Assembly: GCF_020832325.1 (NCBI RefSeq)
Contig: NZ_JAFIEU010000047.1
Coordinates: 1-64,000, forward strand
Reading direction: 5' to 3'
From: Lunatimonas sp.
GTDB taxonomy: Bacteria > Bacteroidota > Bacteroidia > Cytophagales > Cyclobacteriaceae
DNA: 64,000 bases
How positions within the stretch are numbered: position 1 is the first letter of the stretch; every line of letters begins with the position of its first letter. This document shows positions 44,341 to 55,000 of this stretch, one piece after another. Position numbers and translations under genes: made by a program. The notes under the pieces are model-generated. The model ran no database searches. It had not been told where the DNA came from and saw nothing but the letters and a program-made list of their open reading frames with translations.

Positions 44341-47091
44341 TTAAACTTCCCCCAATGTATGAATGGTATTTTGGATCAAACCCTTTACCTCAGAGCCTCT
44401 ATCATTCAAAAGGGTAAAGTCAATCTCCATAACCCAGGTGGGCTGGATTTCCGGCAGGTAAAGCTTCAGCGTCTTGCCATCTTCCATCAGTTCGGCTTTT
44501 GACACCGATAATTCTTTGACGTTGTGGTGTCCGGAGCCATACTTTCTGGATCGTAGCAGATCCCAGGTTTTCACGGTATAATTGGCTACTTGCTGTACAC
44601 TGGCCGGATCCAATTTTTCGGAGAAAGTCAATACGACACCCGATCTTTCCGCTTTGATGTCAACCGGAATATGCATGGGCTGATCAGTAACCCGTATCCG
44701 ATAAAGGCCACCCAACTGTGGTTGAGAGGAACCCCACGCAGAGAGTCCACAGGCATACAGCTGCCCATCGCCTGGATTAAAGCGTCCGCGCATGATTCCG
44801 GTTGCAAAACGCTTGATCGGCAATTCAAACACGCCGCCCTGATATTGTCCCCCTACTTTCTCATGGGGAACCACGAATATCTTGCCGTAGCCGTAGGAAA
44901 GGTTCAGTAACTTGCCGTTGAGTGCACCCCATTTTTTACTGTCCACCCACAGCAGTTCCGCGGGGGATCGATCGATGTCCCGCTCTACCCAAACCAAGGG
45001 CTGCACCATACCTGTATTTGAGCTATCCGGAGGTGTATTATAGCCGAACATATTTCCATAGAAACCTCCCTTTTTTACCCAGTTAATCCGATTCATCGGA
45101 TTCCAATGTCCTTCCTGATCCGTGACGATAAAGGTACCGTCCGGGTTGAGGCAAACGCCATTCGCAGCCCTAAAACCGGTAGCAATGGTTTCGGTCTTTT
45201 TCCCGTCACTGCTTACCTTCAGCAAGGTGCCATGCTGCGGAACCAACGCTTCCCTGGCATGGCGGGCGCTTTTGGCATAATACAAGTTTCCTTCATCGTC
45301 CGTCTGAAGGCCCATGGCAAACTCGTGGAAATGATCTGTCACCTGATGGTCGCTGTTGAAACTTTCGTAAAAATCGGTTTCCATATCTCCATTGAAATCA
45401 TGGAGACGTACGATCTGATCCCTGCAAGTAACAAAAATCTCTCCCTTGATCACCTTTACCCCTAGGGGTTGAAATAATCCGGAAGCGATACGTTGCCACG
45501 TAAGGGTGGAAGGCGTTTTGGTGAAACCCTCCACCAACCACACATCTCCGTCTGTAGAACAAATCACTCCTTTATTCGGATCACTGAAAAAATCTATGCC
45601 ACTCAGCCGAAATTGGTTTTTCCATGGGCTATCAAAAGGTGGGTTCAAGATGTCCACCTGAAAAGGTCCATCCTGTTCTCCCACGATTGCTTTGGTCGTT
45701 AGTTTCTGTGGATACCTACCCGAGGATCCCTTTGTGTAGGCCTGTAGAGATTGCTGTTGCCCCCAGTTTTTGGCTAGCTCATCCAGTCCTCCCAGACCGG
45801 GCTTACCCATGAGGACGGTAATCCTTCGATTACTTGCAGGCTGTATTTCCAAGGCCACCATTTCCTCGTTGGTTGTCAATGCGGTACCGCCACCCACAAC
45901 GGCCACAGCAGTACCGGCTTTTGCCACCATCATCATTAATGGAGACTCGACACCTGTAAGCTCGAGTTCCCGCACAAATACTAGTTCATCACCCAAATGC
46001 CTTAACCCAAAGGTTTCCAATACCTTGGCTGTTCCTACGGTGTAGGACACCACCACCTTATCTCCGTACTGGTAAAGGCCCTTGTACTGTGTCCACTCAC
46101 GGGGTAGTGGGCCAAATTTACGTCCGTCTCTTGCGGTAAACCTGGGGTCGTCAAAGCTTCCAGATTGGGGGTGGGCCCATCCTGGAAGGGTTTTACTCTC
46201 TACATGCAAATCCCCGATGGTGCGGGGTGAAATATTGTGTTTGCCATTAAACAGAATTCCTTCCCAATCGATAAAGCCCTCTCCGGTCCAAGCCCCGGCC
46301 ACTCGCATCAGATCGTGATCGAAGGCCATCCATGCCTTTCCGGCTGCGACGCCTCCCGTTCCCTCGTCCAATCGCACGGCAATACCTTTATAGGCAAAAT
46401 TTGCATATGAAAAATCCTCGTCCGGTAGAGGTGCCGGTGTACCTCCTGACCTGGGACGTACCGGGGCATCCTGTCCGGCAAGCTCGTAGGTATTAATCAG
46501 GAAATTTCCGTAATCCATATCCGCCCAAGGATGAAATGCACCCGGCAAAGGGCCGGTATTGGTTCCCTCAGGAAGCGTCGCCAAGTAAGCATCATTTATT
46601 TCCGTATATTGGTCCGGATTGTCTTCTTTAAGAAATCGTTCACGGATATAGTAGATAATATCGTACTTTTCCAACGGCGTCAGATGGGTTTGGGGAGGCA
46701 TGGAACCGTAACCCCGGGTGAGCGTTTGATACATTGAGTAGGGATCCTTCCCAACTTTGAATGCTTCATTCCAAAACTTAAACGCTGTGGGGATCGAACC
46801 TTCCTGATCCGCATCACCGTGACAATTGAAGCAATTGTTGTTGTAAATATAATCACCCACCCGAAGGGCTTCATCCTGTCGATTGGTGAGGCCTTCCAAT
46901 AGGGTTTTATGGTCTATATCCCGTTCATAATCCGGAAGGTCTGCCATAGATAAAATAAAGTTACCCACTGACTCAGATTCACCCTTGTCCGTCTCCGACC
47001 CCTTACCGCAGGATGCTACCAGTACCGCGACCGAAACCAACAAAGCGAAGCAAGCAACTACACGTATCAAACTTAAAGTTAGTTTTACCAT
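44341..47091 (-). CDS. Cytochrome c / beta-propeller dehydrogenase-like lipoprotein
   Basis: A 916-residue exported lipoprotein (VLVASC, Cys28) with a heme c domain (CFNCH, Cys87/Cys90/His91; probable sixth ligand Met131 in GYGSMPPQ). A middle beta-rich region follows (IAVRLDEGTGGVAAGKAWMAFDHDLMR), then a beta-propeller like PQQ-dependent or L-sorbosone dehydrogenases (RLHDFNGDMETDFYESF, ATGFRAANGVCLNPDGTF). It may oxidise a sugar or alcohol in the periplasm and pass electrons to its own heme; I cannot show that PQQ is bound. Last gene of the SusCD-sulfatase operon, 44 bases after the sulfatase. Ends at the bidirectional terminator. Confidence 0.85.
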   Translation of the reverse strand: MVKLTLSLIRVVACFALLVSVAVLVASCGKGSETDKGESESVGNFILSMADLPDYERDIDHKTLLEGLTNRQDEALRVGDYIYNNNCFNCHGDADQEGSIPTAFKFWNEAFKVGKDPYSMYQTLTRGYGSMPPQTHLTPLEKYDIIYYIRERFLKEDNPDQYTEINDAYLATLPEGTNTGPLPGAFHPWADMDYGNFLINTYELAGQDAPVRPRSGGTPAPLPDEDFSYANFAYKGIAVRLDEGTGGVAAGKAWMAFDHDLMRVAGAWTGEGFIDWEGILFNGKHNISPRTIGDLHVESKTLPGWAHPQSGSFDDPRFTARDGRKFGPLPREWTQYKGLYQYGDKVVVSYTVGTAKVLETFGLRHLGDELVFVRELELTGVESPLMMMVAKAGTAVAVVGGGTALTTNEEMVALEIQPASNRRITVLMGKPGLGGLDELAKNWGQQQSLQAYTKGSSGRYPQKLTTKAIVGEQDGPFQVDILNPPFDSPWKNQFRLSGIDFFSDPNKGVICSTDGDVWLVEGFTKTPSTLTWQRIASGLFQPLGVKVIKGEIFVTCRDQIVRLHDFNGDMETDFYESFNSDHQVTDHFHEFAMGLQTDDEGNLYYAKSARHAREALVPQHGTLLKVSSDGKKTETIATGFRAANGVCLNPDGTFIVTDQEGHWNPMNRINWVKKGGFYGNMFGYNTPPDSSNTGMVQPLVWVERDIDRSPAELLWVDSKKWGALNGKLLNLSYGYGKIFVVPHEKVGGQYQGGVFELPIKRFATGIMRGRFNPGDGQLYACGLSAWGSSQPQLGGLYRIRVTDQPMHIPVDIKAERSGVVLTFSEKLDPASVQQVANYTVKTWDLLRSRKYGSGHHNVKELSVSKAELMEDGKTLKLYLPEIQPTWVMEIDFTLLNDRGSEVKGLIQNTIHTLGEV

Positions 47092-47135
47092 TACAAATTT
47101 TATACACTTAATTTCTATACCGTTAAATTAATTTA

Positions 47136-48773
47136 TTATTCCGACAATCTGCCCCACCAAGGTCCCTCATCTCGAATATCCAACCACAATCGTTGCATCT
47201 GGGGAATCAAATGCAATAGTTGTTCTCGCTCCGAATGCGACAAATCTACTTGCTGGGCATGGTCCTGCTGGATATCAAATAGCTCAAACTCCACAGGAAC
47301 CGTCGTCTTTAGCCAATCCACGACAGGAAACGTTCCAGCCTCTGCTGGTAAATTTTCACTCATTCGTGGGGAAAACTTACCTACCAAAACATATTCCTCT
47401 ACCCTCATCGCCATCTGGGCCATCCCTGGCATATGGGAAGCATCTAGCAAGAAGAACCATGCCGCAGGAATTGGCCGCAAATACTCTCTACCCAAAAATG
47501 CATTGAATGCGTCCACTCCGTCTATATTTCGGTCTTCAGGTAGGGGTGATCCTGCCAACGCACACAGCGTCGGTAGAAAATCGGTGCCGTTAAATAGCTT
47601 GTCGCTTACTGTTCCTGCAGGAATTCGAGTGGGCCAACGCACAATTCCAGGGACACGGTGGCCTCCCTCGTACGGAAATCGCTTCATTCCACGAAGCGTG
47701 CCCGGACTGCCATAGCATTTATCACGCAATGGGTCCTCCCATGCTCCCTTTGATTCCTCAAAAGTAACGGGGTATTCCGGACCATTATCGCTGGTAAACA
47801 CCACAAGGGTATTTGCTGCCAAATCCTCCTCCTCTAAAAATTCCATCAATCTCCCAAACGTCGCGTCCAGTTGGGAAACAGTCCCATAATACTCCCGGAG
47901 GTTTTCCAAGTCTATTTGATCTGGACGTGTTACACCTCCATAATGACCTAGTGCTAGAACCTGTTCTTCGGTAAGATCAGGATACATCGCTTTAAAGCTC
48001 GCCGGCGGATCAATGGGTGTGTGCGGTTCGTGACTTGAAAGTACCATAAAAAACGGCTTAGAGTCATCCCGCTTATTGGAAATCCACTCCATGGCTTCAT
48101 CGGAAATGATATCAATATACCATCCTTCAAGAGCTCCAGTGGGCTGACCATTGCGGATAAATTTTTCCGGGTTTCTAGGCCCCGTCCCAAAGGCGTTTAC
48201 CGAGGTAGCCAGCGAATAATCGAACCCGGTTTCATTGACCGATAGCTCAGTTTCTGACTCTAAACGGGATAGGTGCCACTTGCCAAAGAAAGCTGTTTCA
48301 TATCCCACCTCCTTTAGCAGCTGTGGCAAAGTTACTTCTTCTCGCTGCAACGTGGTGCCAAAAAAACCAGCAATGTTGTAAAATCCACTACGATAAGGAT
48401 TCCTGCCAGTAAGTAGTGCAGCCCGGGCCGGTGAGCAAACGGTTGCAGCAGAGTGCATGTCCGTCATCCTCACCCCCTCTTGCGCAAACCTATCCAAATG
48501 GGGAGTTTTCATGATCGGATGTCCGTAACACCCCAAATCGCCATAACCCAAGTCGTCGACTAATACAATCAAAATATTGGGTCTATCTTCGTTGCTAGGC
48601 GCTGCGACTACCGCAATTGGAAATAGACAGGCGAACTGGGCGACTGCCCAGAAAAACCCTAGTATCCAACCTGCATGCAAGTCAGAAAGATCTGTTTGTG
48701 TCGCTCGGTTTGAAATTTCAGTGTTCACTGAGCAACCTTTTTTCTTGACGTACGACAATAGGTACGTAGCCAT
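47136..48773 (-). CDS. Exported type I sulfatase
   Basis: A formylglycine sulfatase of the alkaline-phosphatase superfamily (545 residues). The modified Cys113 lies in the consensus CSPARAALLTGR; metal ligands begin with DDLGYGDLG near 73-81 and continue with FTSDNGPE. The signal-like hydrophobic segment is about residues 36-58, so the protein is exported and needs a sulfatase-maturating enzyme. Two starts are possible: the ATG at 48773, which overlaps the upstream gene by 56 bases, or a GTG at 48728, overlapping its stop by 11 bases and giving 530 residues; I cannot choose. Being in a SusCD operon, it probably removes sulfate from a glycan or other sulfated ligand. Confidence 0.93.
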   Translation of the reverse strand: MATYLLSYVKKKGCSVNTEISNRATQTDLSDLHAGWILGFFWAVAQFACLFPIAVVAAPSNEDRPNILIVLVDDLGYGDLGCYGHPIMKTPHLDRFAQEGVRMTDMHSAATVCSPARAALLTGRNPYRSGFYNIAGFFGTTLQREEVTLPQLLKEVGYETAFFGKWHLSRLESETELSVNETGFDYSLATSVNAFGTGPRNPEKFIRNGQPTGALEGWYIDIISDEAMEWISNKRDDSKPFFMVLSSHEPHTPIDPPASFKAMYPDLTEEQVLALGHYGGVTRPDQIDLENLREYYGTVSQLDATFGRLMEFLEEEDLAANTLVVFTSDNGPEYPVTFEESKGAWEDPLRDKCYGSPGTLRGMKRFPYEGGHRVPGIVRWPTRIPAGTVSDKLFNGTDFLPTLCALAGSPLPEDRNIDGVDAFNAFLGREYLRPIPAAWFFLLDASHMPGMAQMAMRVEEYVLVGKFSPRMSENLPAEAGTFPVVDWLKTTVPVEFELFDIQQDHAQQVDLSHSEREQLLHLIPQMQRLWLDIRDEGPWWGRLSE

Positions 48774-50460
48774 ACTCCATACCTGCCGGCGGAGTTACGA
48801 TCAATGCCGGATCTATTGCTACGAGGCTTCCTGTTGAAGGAGGCGCCATATATTCCTGATCGATGCTCCAATACCGATGTAACTGCTCCACAAAAGCCTG
48901 AAGACGCTTTTTTTCCGCATCCGACCAACCCAAATGCTGAAAGGAAGGCTGATCCACAAAACGATACCATTTGTAGGTAACCATGGACCCATCTTTCAGT
49001 AGGGCAGTAAAGGCCTCCGATGCGGGACCTGGGCTTACCCAGCCTCCGGTACTCGGCGTGGAATACGGAGCCTCCTTTTCGATGATAAAGTTCCCCTTCA
49101 CTATTTCATTGCCATTTCGCCAGTTTATGTACTGTGCTTCGGTTTCCGCTCCGGGAAACTCCATCTGCGCCAAGGCTTTCGGTACTTCATCCAATCGAAC
49201 AGGTACCCGCTCGTTTCCATGCTGTTTAAAATACTGGGGGAAATGCCCCGCTTCGGCATAAGGATTATCCCTCCAGGCCAGCCCAAATGCATTGGAATCC
49301 GTGGTAATGGTCTCAAAAACCCCATCCAGATTGGTTAGGTCCTTTTGCGCATTTTCCTTAGCATCCCGTTGATCCAATTTGATGGGTCTAGGGCTAAGTG
49401 TTGGTTTCCATGCATGATTTTCATCGAATTTACCCGAGTAAGTCTTTCCGGATTTTTTCCACTCCAACAGGCAATTGAACAAAGCGTCTTTGGAGTAATA
49501 GGTCACATCCTGAACCAATACCGACCGGCCGTTTTCATCTAACGGAAATTGTAGACGGGGAATTTTAACGTATACTTCGCCATTTTCGTCCGTCCACTCA
49601 AATGACGGTACGGTATTGATTTCCATGGCACCTCCTCCACCCATGATGCCTTCGCGGGCATCCAGGCCCATGCCTTCAATGATTGGGTAATCCTTGGACA
49701 GACGACTCCACATTTCAGGAATATAAAATGCCACAGGACCTTTGAAGTTTTCAGCATTTAAAAAGAGCGTCCAACTGTGATCTCCCGTGGCCGGTGGTCC
49801 CGGTTTTGCCTCGGTAAGGGGCAGGGCCATATGGGTGTAGCCAAGGAACTTACCCTGAAGGTCTCCTTCAAAGGTGATTCCATCCGGTGGCACGAGTATC
49901 CGGCTGCTCAATTGGGCAATGCCCAACTGCTCTTCTGGCAATGCCTCTGCCCTATAAAAGAACGGCCATCCAGGAGACGCAATCTCTGAATTGTAACAAT
50001 CCGGCACACCGTTCATGCTGAACTTGGGGGAACCGTAATGGTACCGATTTCCTCTCCAATAACCCAGACCTCCCTCTTGTGTCTGAAACACACTGGACCA
50101 AGTGGGTCCTCTAGGGGCCCAAGTTCTGGCAATGGTCCCCTCGGGGCAGCAAGGAATATCTTTATTGTCCGGATTGTCCGGAGTAATCCAGTTCCCTGGT
50201 AATCCTATTTGAAATCCCGCTAGCGGCTTTTCCACTAATGGCCACACCGCCGTATAAAAACCAATGCCGGCACCAAATCCATCGGGGCGGCGGGGCGTTT
50301 GATATCCTATGTAGCCATGCAACCCATTACCTCCTTTGGATATTTCAGCGCTGCCGTCCACCATAGGCAATTCAGAGATGGAAAACCAACGCGCTGGCAG
50401 TATTACCGTCACGAATAACACGGATAAAATCAATACATATCTTGGAAAATCAAGCATCAT
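48718..50460 (-). CDS. Exported protein of unknown function in the SusCD operon
   Basis: A 580-residue protein from the ATG at 50460; the frame extends to 50526 but the signal segment PRYVLILSVLFVTVILPARW suits this start, and a second ATG follows directly. After the signal the protein is rich in Gly, Pro, Trp and Tyr, with HGYIGYQTPRRPDGFGAGIGF and several WAPRG-, YWRG- and FFYR-like beta segments. No catalytic signature or known family is recognised. The place in the operon, between SusD and sulfatase, suggests a glycan-binding or glycan-cleaving role (inference). Its stop overlaps either sulfatase start. Confidence 0.65.
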   Translation of the reverse strand: MMLDFPRYVLILSVLFVTVILPARWFSISELPMVDGSAEISKGGNGLHGYIGYQTPRRPDGFGAGIGFYTAVWPLVEKPLAGFQIGLPGNWITPDNPDNKDIPCCPEGTIARTWAPRGPTWSSVFQTQEGGLGYWRGNRYHYGSPKFSMNGVPDCYNSEIASPGWPFFYRAEALPEEQLGIAQLSSRILVPPDGITFEGDLQGKFLGYTHMALPLTEAKPGPPATGDHSWTLFLNAENFKGPVAFYIPEMWSRLSKDYPIIEGMGLDAREGIMGGGGAMEINTVPSFEWTDENGEVYVKIPRLQFPLDENGRSVLVQDVTYYSKDALFNCLLEWKKSGKTYSGKFDENHAWKPTLSPRPIKLDQRDAKENAQKDLTNLDGVFETITTDSNAFGLAWRDNPYAEAGHFPQYFKQHGNERVPVRLDEVPKALAQMEFPGAETEAQYINWRNGNEIVKGNFIIEKEAPYSTPSTGGWVSPGPASEAFTALLKDGSMVTYKWYRFVDQPSFQHLGWSDAEKKRLQAFVEQLHRYWSIDQEYMAPPSTGSLVAIDPALIVTPPAGMEYGYVPIVVRQEKRLLSEH

Positions 50461-50541
50461 AAGTCGGTCTTTTGATATAGAAATATACGGGTTTTGGGAT
50501 AATCCCAAAACCCGTATTGAACACACGACGGTATGTTTTTT

Positions 50542-52026
50542 TTAAAATACCCCTTCTCGGGTATCCCACCAAAGTTGCTTTCCATAGAAAATATCTACTT
50601 CAACAACCCGGTCGATTGGAAAATTTTCGTTGAACGCAATTTCATTCGCAGGATAAGCCATTTTAAATGGAGGACGGTTGTGGCTCATGGCATAGTCGTT
50701 GGTTACATTCACTAACTTTGGCACATCCGTCCTTCGGACCTCCGCCCAGGCCTCCACACTTTGCTTATAAAGGCTCAACCAATTTTGCATCCGGATTTTT
50801 TCCAGATTTGAATTAGTACCGGCGCCCCATGCGACTTCAGGTTCCAGTAGGTATGCGTTTGCAGCTTCGGTGGAAATGCCGTTTTCCTGCATGGAAACAC
50901 GTATTCCCTGCTCGTAGGCTTCCCGTGCGCTACCTCCAGATATCAACCCCCGCTCCAGTGCCTCTGCACGAATGAACCAAACTTGCGCTGCGTGCATGAA
51001 CGGTGAAAATCCCCTGTCATCGTAACCGAACCTGTTGCCGATATGGGATACATTTTGGTTGTTGTTTAGGGGAAAACCTGTCTGGCCAATGCCCATTCGG
51101 TATCCGTTGAAAAAACCATTCAGGTTGAGATCAGCGTAAACGGGTAGACGAGGGTCGTTTAGATCAGACATGGGCTGGATCAGGTCGTGGTTTGTGCGGT
51201 ATTGGTCCTGCTTATTCGTTGGCACCCCCAATCGGGCCCTCCAAGGCTCCAAGTTGTTGGTTGCAATACCTGGCCACCATAAATACGCGTTGTCGGCGTT
51301 GCTCTCAAAAATTGGATAAGCAGAAGGGTTCCCGAATATTTGGCCTAGCACCTGCGCTGCAGCAGCAGGTTCTACCAAAGACATGCGCATGGCAACCCGC
51401 AAACGGATGGAATTGGCAAATTTTCTCCATTTCATGATGTCTCCCCTATATAGGAAGTCCCCCTCTCCGATGGCCGGGCCGGATGCGCTTAGCAAACCTT
51501 GGGCTTCTTCCAATTCATTAAGAATATGGGTATATACCTCCTTGTGGGTGTCAAAGCGGGGATTTAGGATGTCATCGTCCTGTAGTCTAAATGCCTCCGA
51601 GTAGGGAATATCTCCCCACATATCGGACACCTGATGGGCGGTGTAGGCCTGCATAATCAGGGAAACAGCAGCAAGATTGGTATTGCCTTCCCTTAAGGCG
51701 TTTCTGCGCGCGTCAGCAAAATACGCCATCGCACGGTATAGGTTGTCCCACTGTCCATTGTTGATGTCCACCCTAAACTCATAATCTCCCGCGCCAATAG
51801 CAGCCAACTGTCCAGACCAAGTGCCGGCGTAATAGATACCGATCCGCTCTCCAAATAGTTGACCCGCCGTCACCGTCATGCCGGAGCCAAATATGGTGGT
51901 AGCCGGAACAACAGAGGGTTGGTTAGGATTGATGTTCATTTCTGTCCAACTATCCATACAGGATGTGGAGATCAATAAGGAGCAAAAGAAGAATGCTCGA
52001 ATGAAATTGTTTTTATAACTTCTCAT
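50542..52026 (-). CDS. SusD/RagB-family nutrient-binding lipoprotein
   Basis: Surface lipoprotein that caps the SusC channel and binds substrate. 494 residues; lipobox LLISTSC at Cys23. N-terminal NPNQPSVVPATTIFGSG and YAGTWSGQLAAIGAG match the SusD-like type 2 (PF12771-like) subfamily, which is common near peptide and other non-starch systems. TPR-like helical repeats follow. The gene begins 60 bases after SusC, and the downstream unknown begins 81 bases after its stop. Confidence 0.9.
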   Translation of the reverse strand: MRSYKNNFIRAFFFCSLLISTSCMDSWTEMNINPNQPSVVPATTIFGSGMTVTAGQLFGERIGIYYAGTWSGQLAAIGAGDYEFRVDINNGQWDNLYRAMAYFADARRNALREGNTNLAAVSLIMQAYTAHQVSDMWGDIPYSEAFRLQDDDILNPRFDTHKEVYTHILNELEEAQGLLSASGPAIGEGDFLYRGDIMKWRKFANSIRLRVAMRMSLVEPAAAAQVLGQIFGNPSAYPIFESNADNAYLWWPGIATNNLEPWRARLGVPTNKQDQYRTNHDLIQPMSDLNDPRLPVYADLNLNGFFNGYRMGIGQTGFPLNNNQNVSHIGNRFGYDDRGFSPFMHAAQVWFIRAEALERGLISGGSAREAYEQGIRVSMQENGISTEAANAYLLEPEVAWGAGTNSNLEKIRMQNWLSLYKQSVEAWAEVRRTDVPKLVNVTNDYAMSHNRPPFKMAYPANEIAFNENFPIDRVVEVDIFYGKQLWWDTREGVF

Positions 52027-52086
52027 AGTTAATTCATTTTAGATAGGCAAGATGTCTAAACCGTTTATGCTGAAAACATAAGCGAA

Positions 52087-55000
52087 TTAGAAATTCAGCC
52101 TGATGTTAAACCCGTAAGACCTGGTGGTAGGCGCCATGAAATTTTCAAATCCAGTACCTCGCTCTCCTCCACCCATCTGGGCAGCGGCCTCAGGATCCAG
52201 TCCCAATTCTTTTGCCTTCGCACTTCGGTGCAGGATGGCTAGGTTTCTACCAAATACAGAGAAGTTCATGTTTTGAAATTTCCATGCTCTAAGCGTGTAG
52301 CCAAAGGTTAACTCGCGAAGTTTTAAAAAGGAACCGTCGATGATAGAGTACTCGTGGTTATTCCATACCCAGGCGCCATTGTAATAGTCTTGGGCCGAAA
52401 TCCTTACGTCGTTTGGTGAACCGTCTCCTTTCACGCCTGGTACCACGATACCCTCTGCCCGAACGTTATTTTGTACCGTGTTCACAAATGCACCGGTCGG
52501 AAAGGAATGCCAGTAGGTCCCACTAAAGAAGTCCCCGCCCACACGGCCATCCAACAATGCTCCGAAAACGAAGTTTTTGTACGTAAAGGTGTTCTGCAAT
52601 CCACCTATCCAGTTTGGTGTGACGTTACCCAAAATCTCCTGCTGATTGGTAGTTGCGGGGGTACCATTGGGTGCAATAACAATATTGCCAGCATTGTCCC
52701 TGACAAAGGGCAATCCGCTAATATCACCCCATGGCTGTCCGGGTGTGCCCACCAATCGCGCACCGCCAAAACCGGGGCTTATGGTAATGTTGTCCAAGCC
52801 TTCGTAAAGTTCGGCTACCAAGCTTCTATTCCTTGCCCAGTTTACCGTACTATTCCAACTAAAACTGCCCTTTTGCATCACCAGTCCCCTCACAATCAAT
52901 TCTATACCGGTATTCTCAATCTTAGCTGCATTGATCAATTGGGAAGCAAAACCGGTAGAACGGGCAGTGGGAACATTCAAGATCATATCCTCTGTCACCT
53001 GCCGATAGTAAGTCGCATCGAATGAAAGTCGGTCGCTAAAGAACCTAAAATCGGCACCAACCTCAAATGAGGTAGTCATTTCCGGTCTCAAATTGGCCGG
53101 AGGCCGCACCGCCGGAGAATTAAAGAGCGCCACGTTGTTGAAAAGGGAAGTACTGTAGGTACCCATTAATTGATAGGGCTCCGTATCTGCACCCACTTGG
53201 GCCAAACTGGTTCTAAACTGCATGTAGTTAAAGTTCTTAGAACCAATATCAAACGCATCGGTCAAGCTGATGGACAGGTTGGCAGAAGGGTAAAAATAGG
53301 ATCTGTTGGCCTCGGGAAGTGTAGAGCTCCAATCATTTCGTGCTGTCACACCAAAAAAGAGGTAACCGTCATATCCCAACGTTGCTGAAGAGTAGATACT
53401 GTAGTTTTCTTTGCGGTAGTCGATCATGCCCACCCCGGGTGTACCCCGTACGTTTCCGATGTTAAATAAATCCGGCACGATCAAATCCGGCGCGCTAAGA
53501 AACATGCTGTTAAACTTGTTTAACCTGAAGTTACCACCTACCAGACCAATCAGATTGAGTTTACTATTCAAATCCTTATTTACATCCAGACGGATATCGG
53601 TGTTGAATTCCTGCCGGTTTTCATCCCACTGCGAAAACTGACCGCCTCTTCGGTTATTGATATTTGCCCGTGTTCGCGACAGCGTAATCAGCTTTCGCTC
53701 TTCGTTGTAATAATCCAGCCCTACAATGGTATTCGCTACCAACCAGTCGTTTATCTCATAGGCAGCCGTGATATTTCCGAAGAAACGTTCCCTGTTCAAC
53801 GAGTTGGTTTGATCCAAATCATAAAAGAAATTATTCACATTCAGGTTATATCCGCTACCCAATTCGTTTCCATGCTCTTCGTATACTTTTCTTACTTCAT
53901 CTAGCGGGATATGCCGAAACGCTCCCCAAGCCAAGCGAGTCATGGATCCGTAGGAAACCTCGGGAATGTTGTCACTCTTTCTATTTACATAGTTAAAGGT
54001 AGACCCAACTGTCAGCCTCTCGTGGGGATTCAGAGAGAAGTTTGCATTGAACGTATTAACGGTCTGATCTGTATTCAGGAATATACCCTGCATGGTTCTA
54101 TTAGAAAATGCTACGCGTCCATGCGCTTCTTTTCCACTAGCCGTTACAGCGACCTGATTGACGTGGTTCGTTCCAGTTTGGAAATAGTTGTTTCTAATAT
54201 TATTGGGATTCGAGACCCAAGGGCTATTTGGACCCTTAATCCACTGGTCGAGGAGCAATCCAGCGTCATAGCGAGGACCCCAAGAGGTTGCGTTTTCGTT
54301 CACCCCGCCACCAATGCCATTGACGTAGTTATAGCTAAACTGCTTGGCGTATTCGTTGTAGGAAAGATTGGATCCTGGGTTATTCTGCAGATACATCTGC
54401 CAGTCGTACTCTCCTCCCCGCTGACCTATACCGTACTCATTTTGGAAATTCATAAAAAACGCCGGCTGATCAAACACCATGGAAGAACTTACCTCTACAC
54501 CCAAGCCCTGTCGACCTTTGCTACCTTTTTTGGTCTCAATCAAGATTACCCCATTAGCTGCTCTGTTTCCGTACAATGCCGCTGCATTGGCTCCCTTAAG
54601 AACGGTCAGCGAGGCGATATTTTCCGGGTCTATATCGGCAATGGCATTTCCAAAATCACGGCCGCCGTTTCCGTCCAAATTACTACTGGTATTATCCATC
54701 GGTACGCCATCCACTACAAACAAAGGCTGGTTTCCCGCAAACGAAGCATTCCCCCTGATTACTATTCGAGTAGATGCACCGATTTGCGAACCACTCTGAC
54801 TGACCTGCACACCGGCGAGCTTCCCGCTAAGGGCATTCAAAAAATTATTGTCCTGGGTTGCCAAGAGATCATCCGCACCCAAAGCTTGTACCGTGTAGCC
54901 GAGTTCCTTTCTTTCCCGCTGCACACCTAGAGCTGTCACTACCACCTCATCCAAGCTTTTGGAGTCCTCCCGAAGGGTGACGCTAAAAACTGACTGAGAG

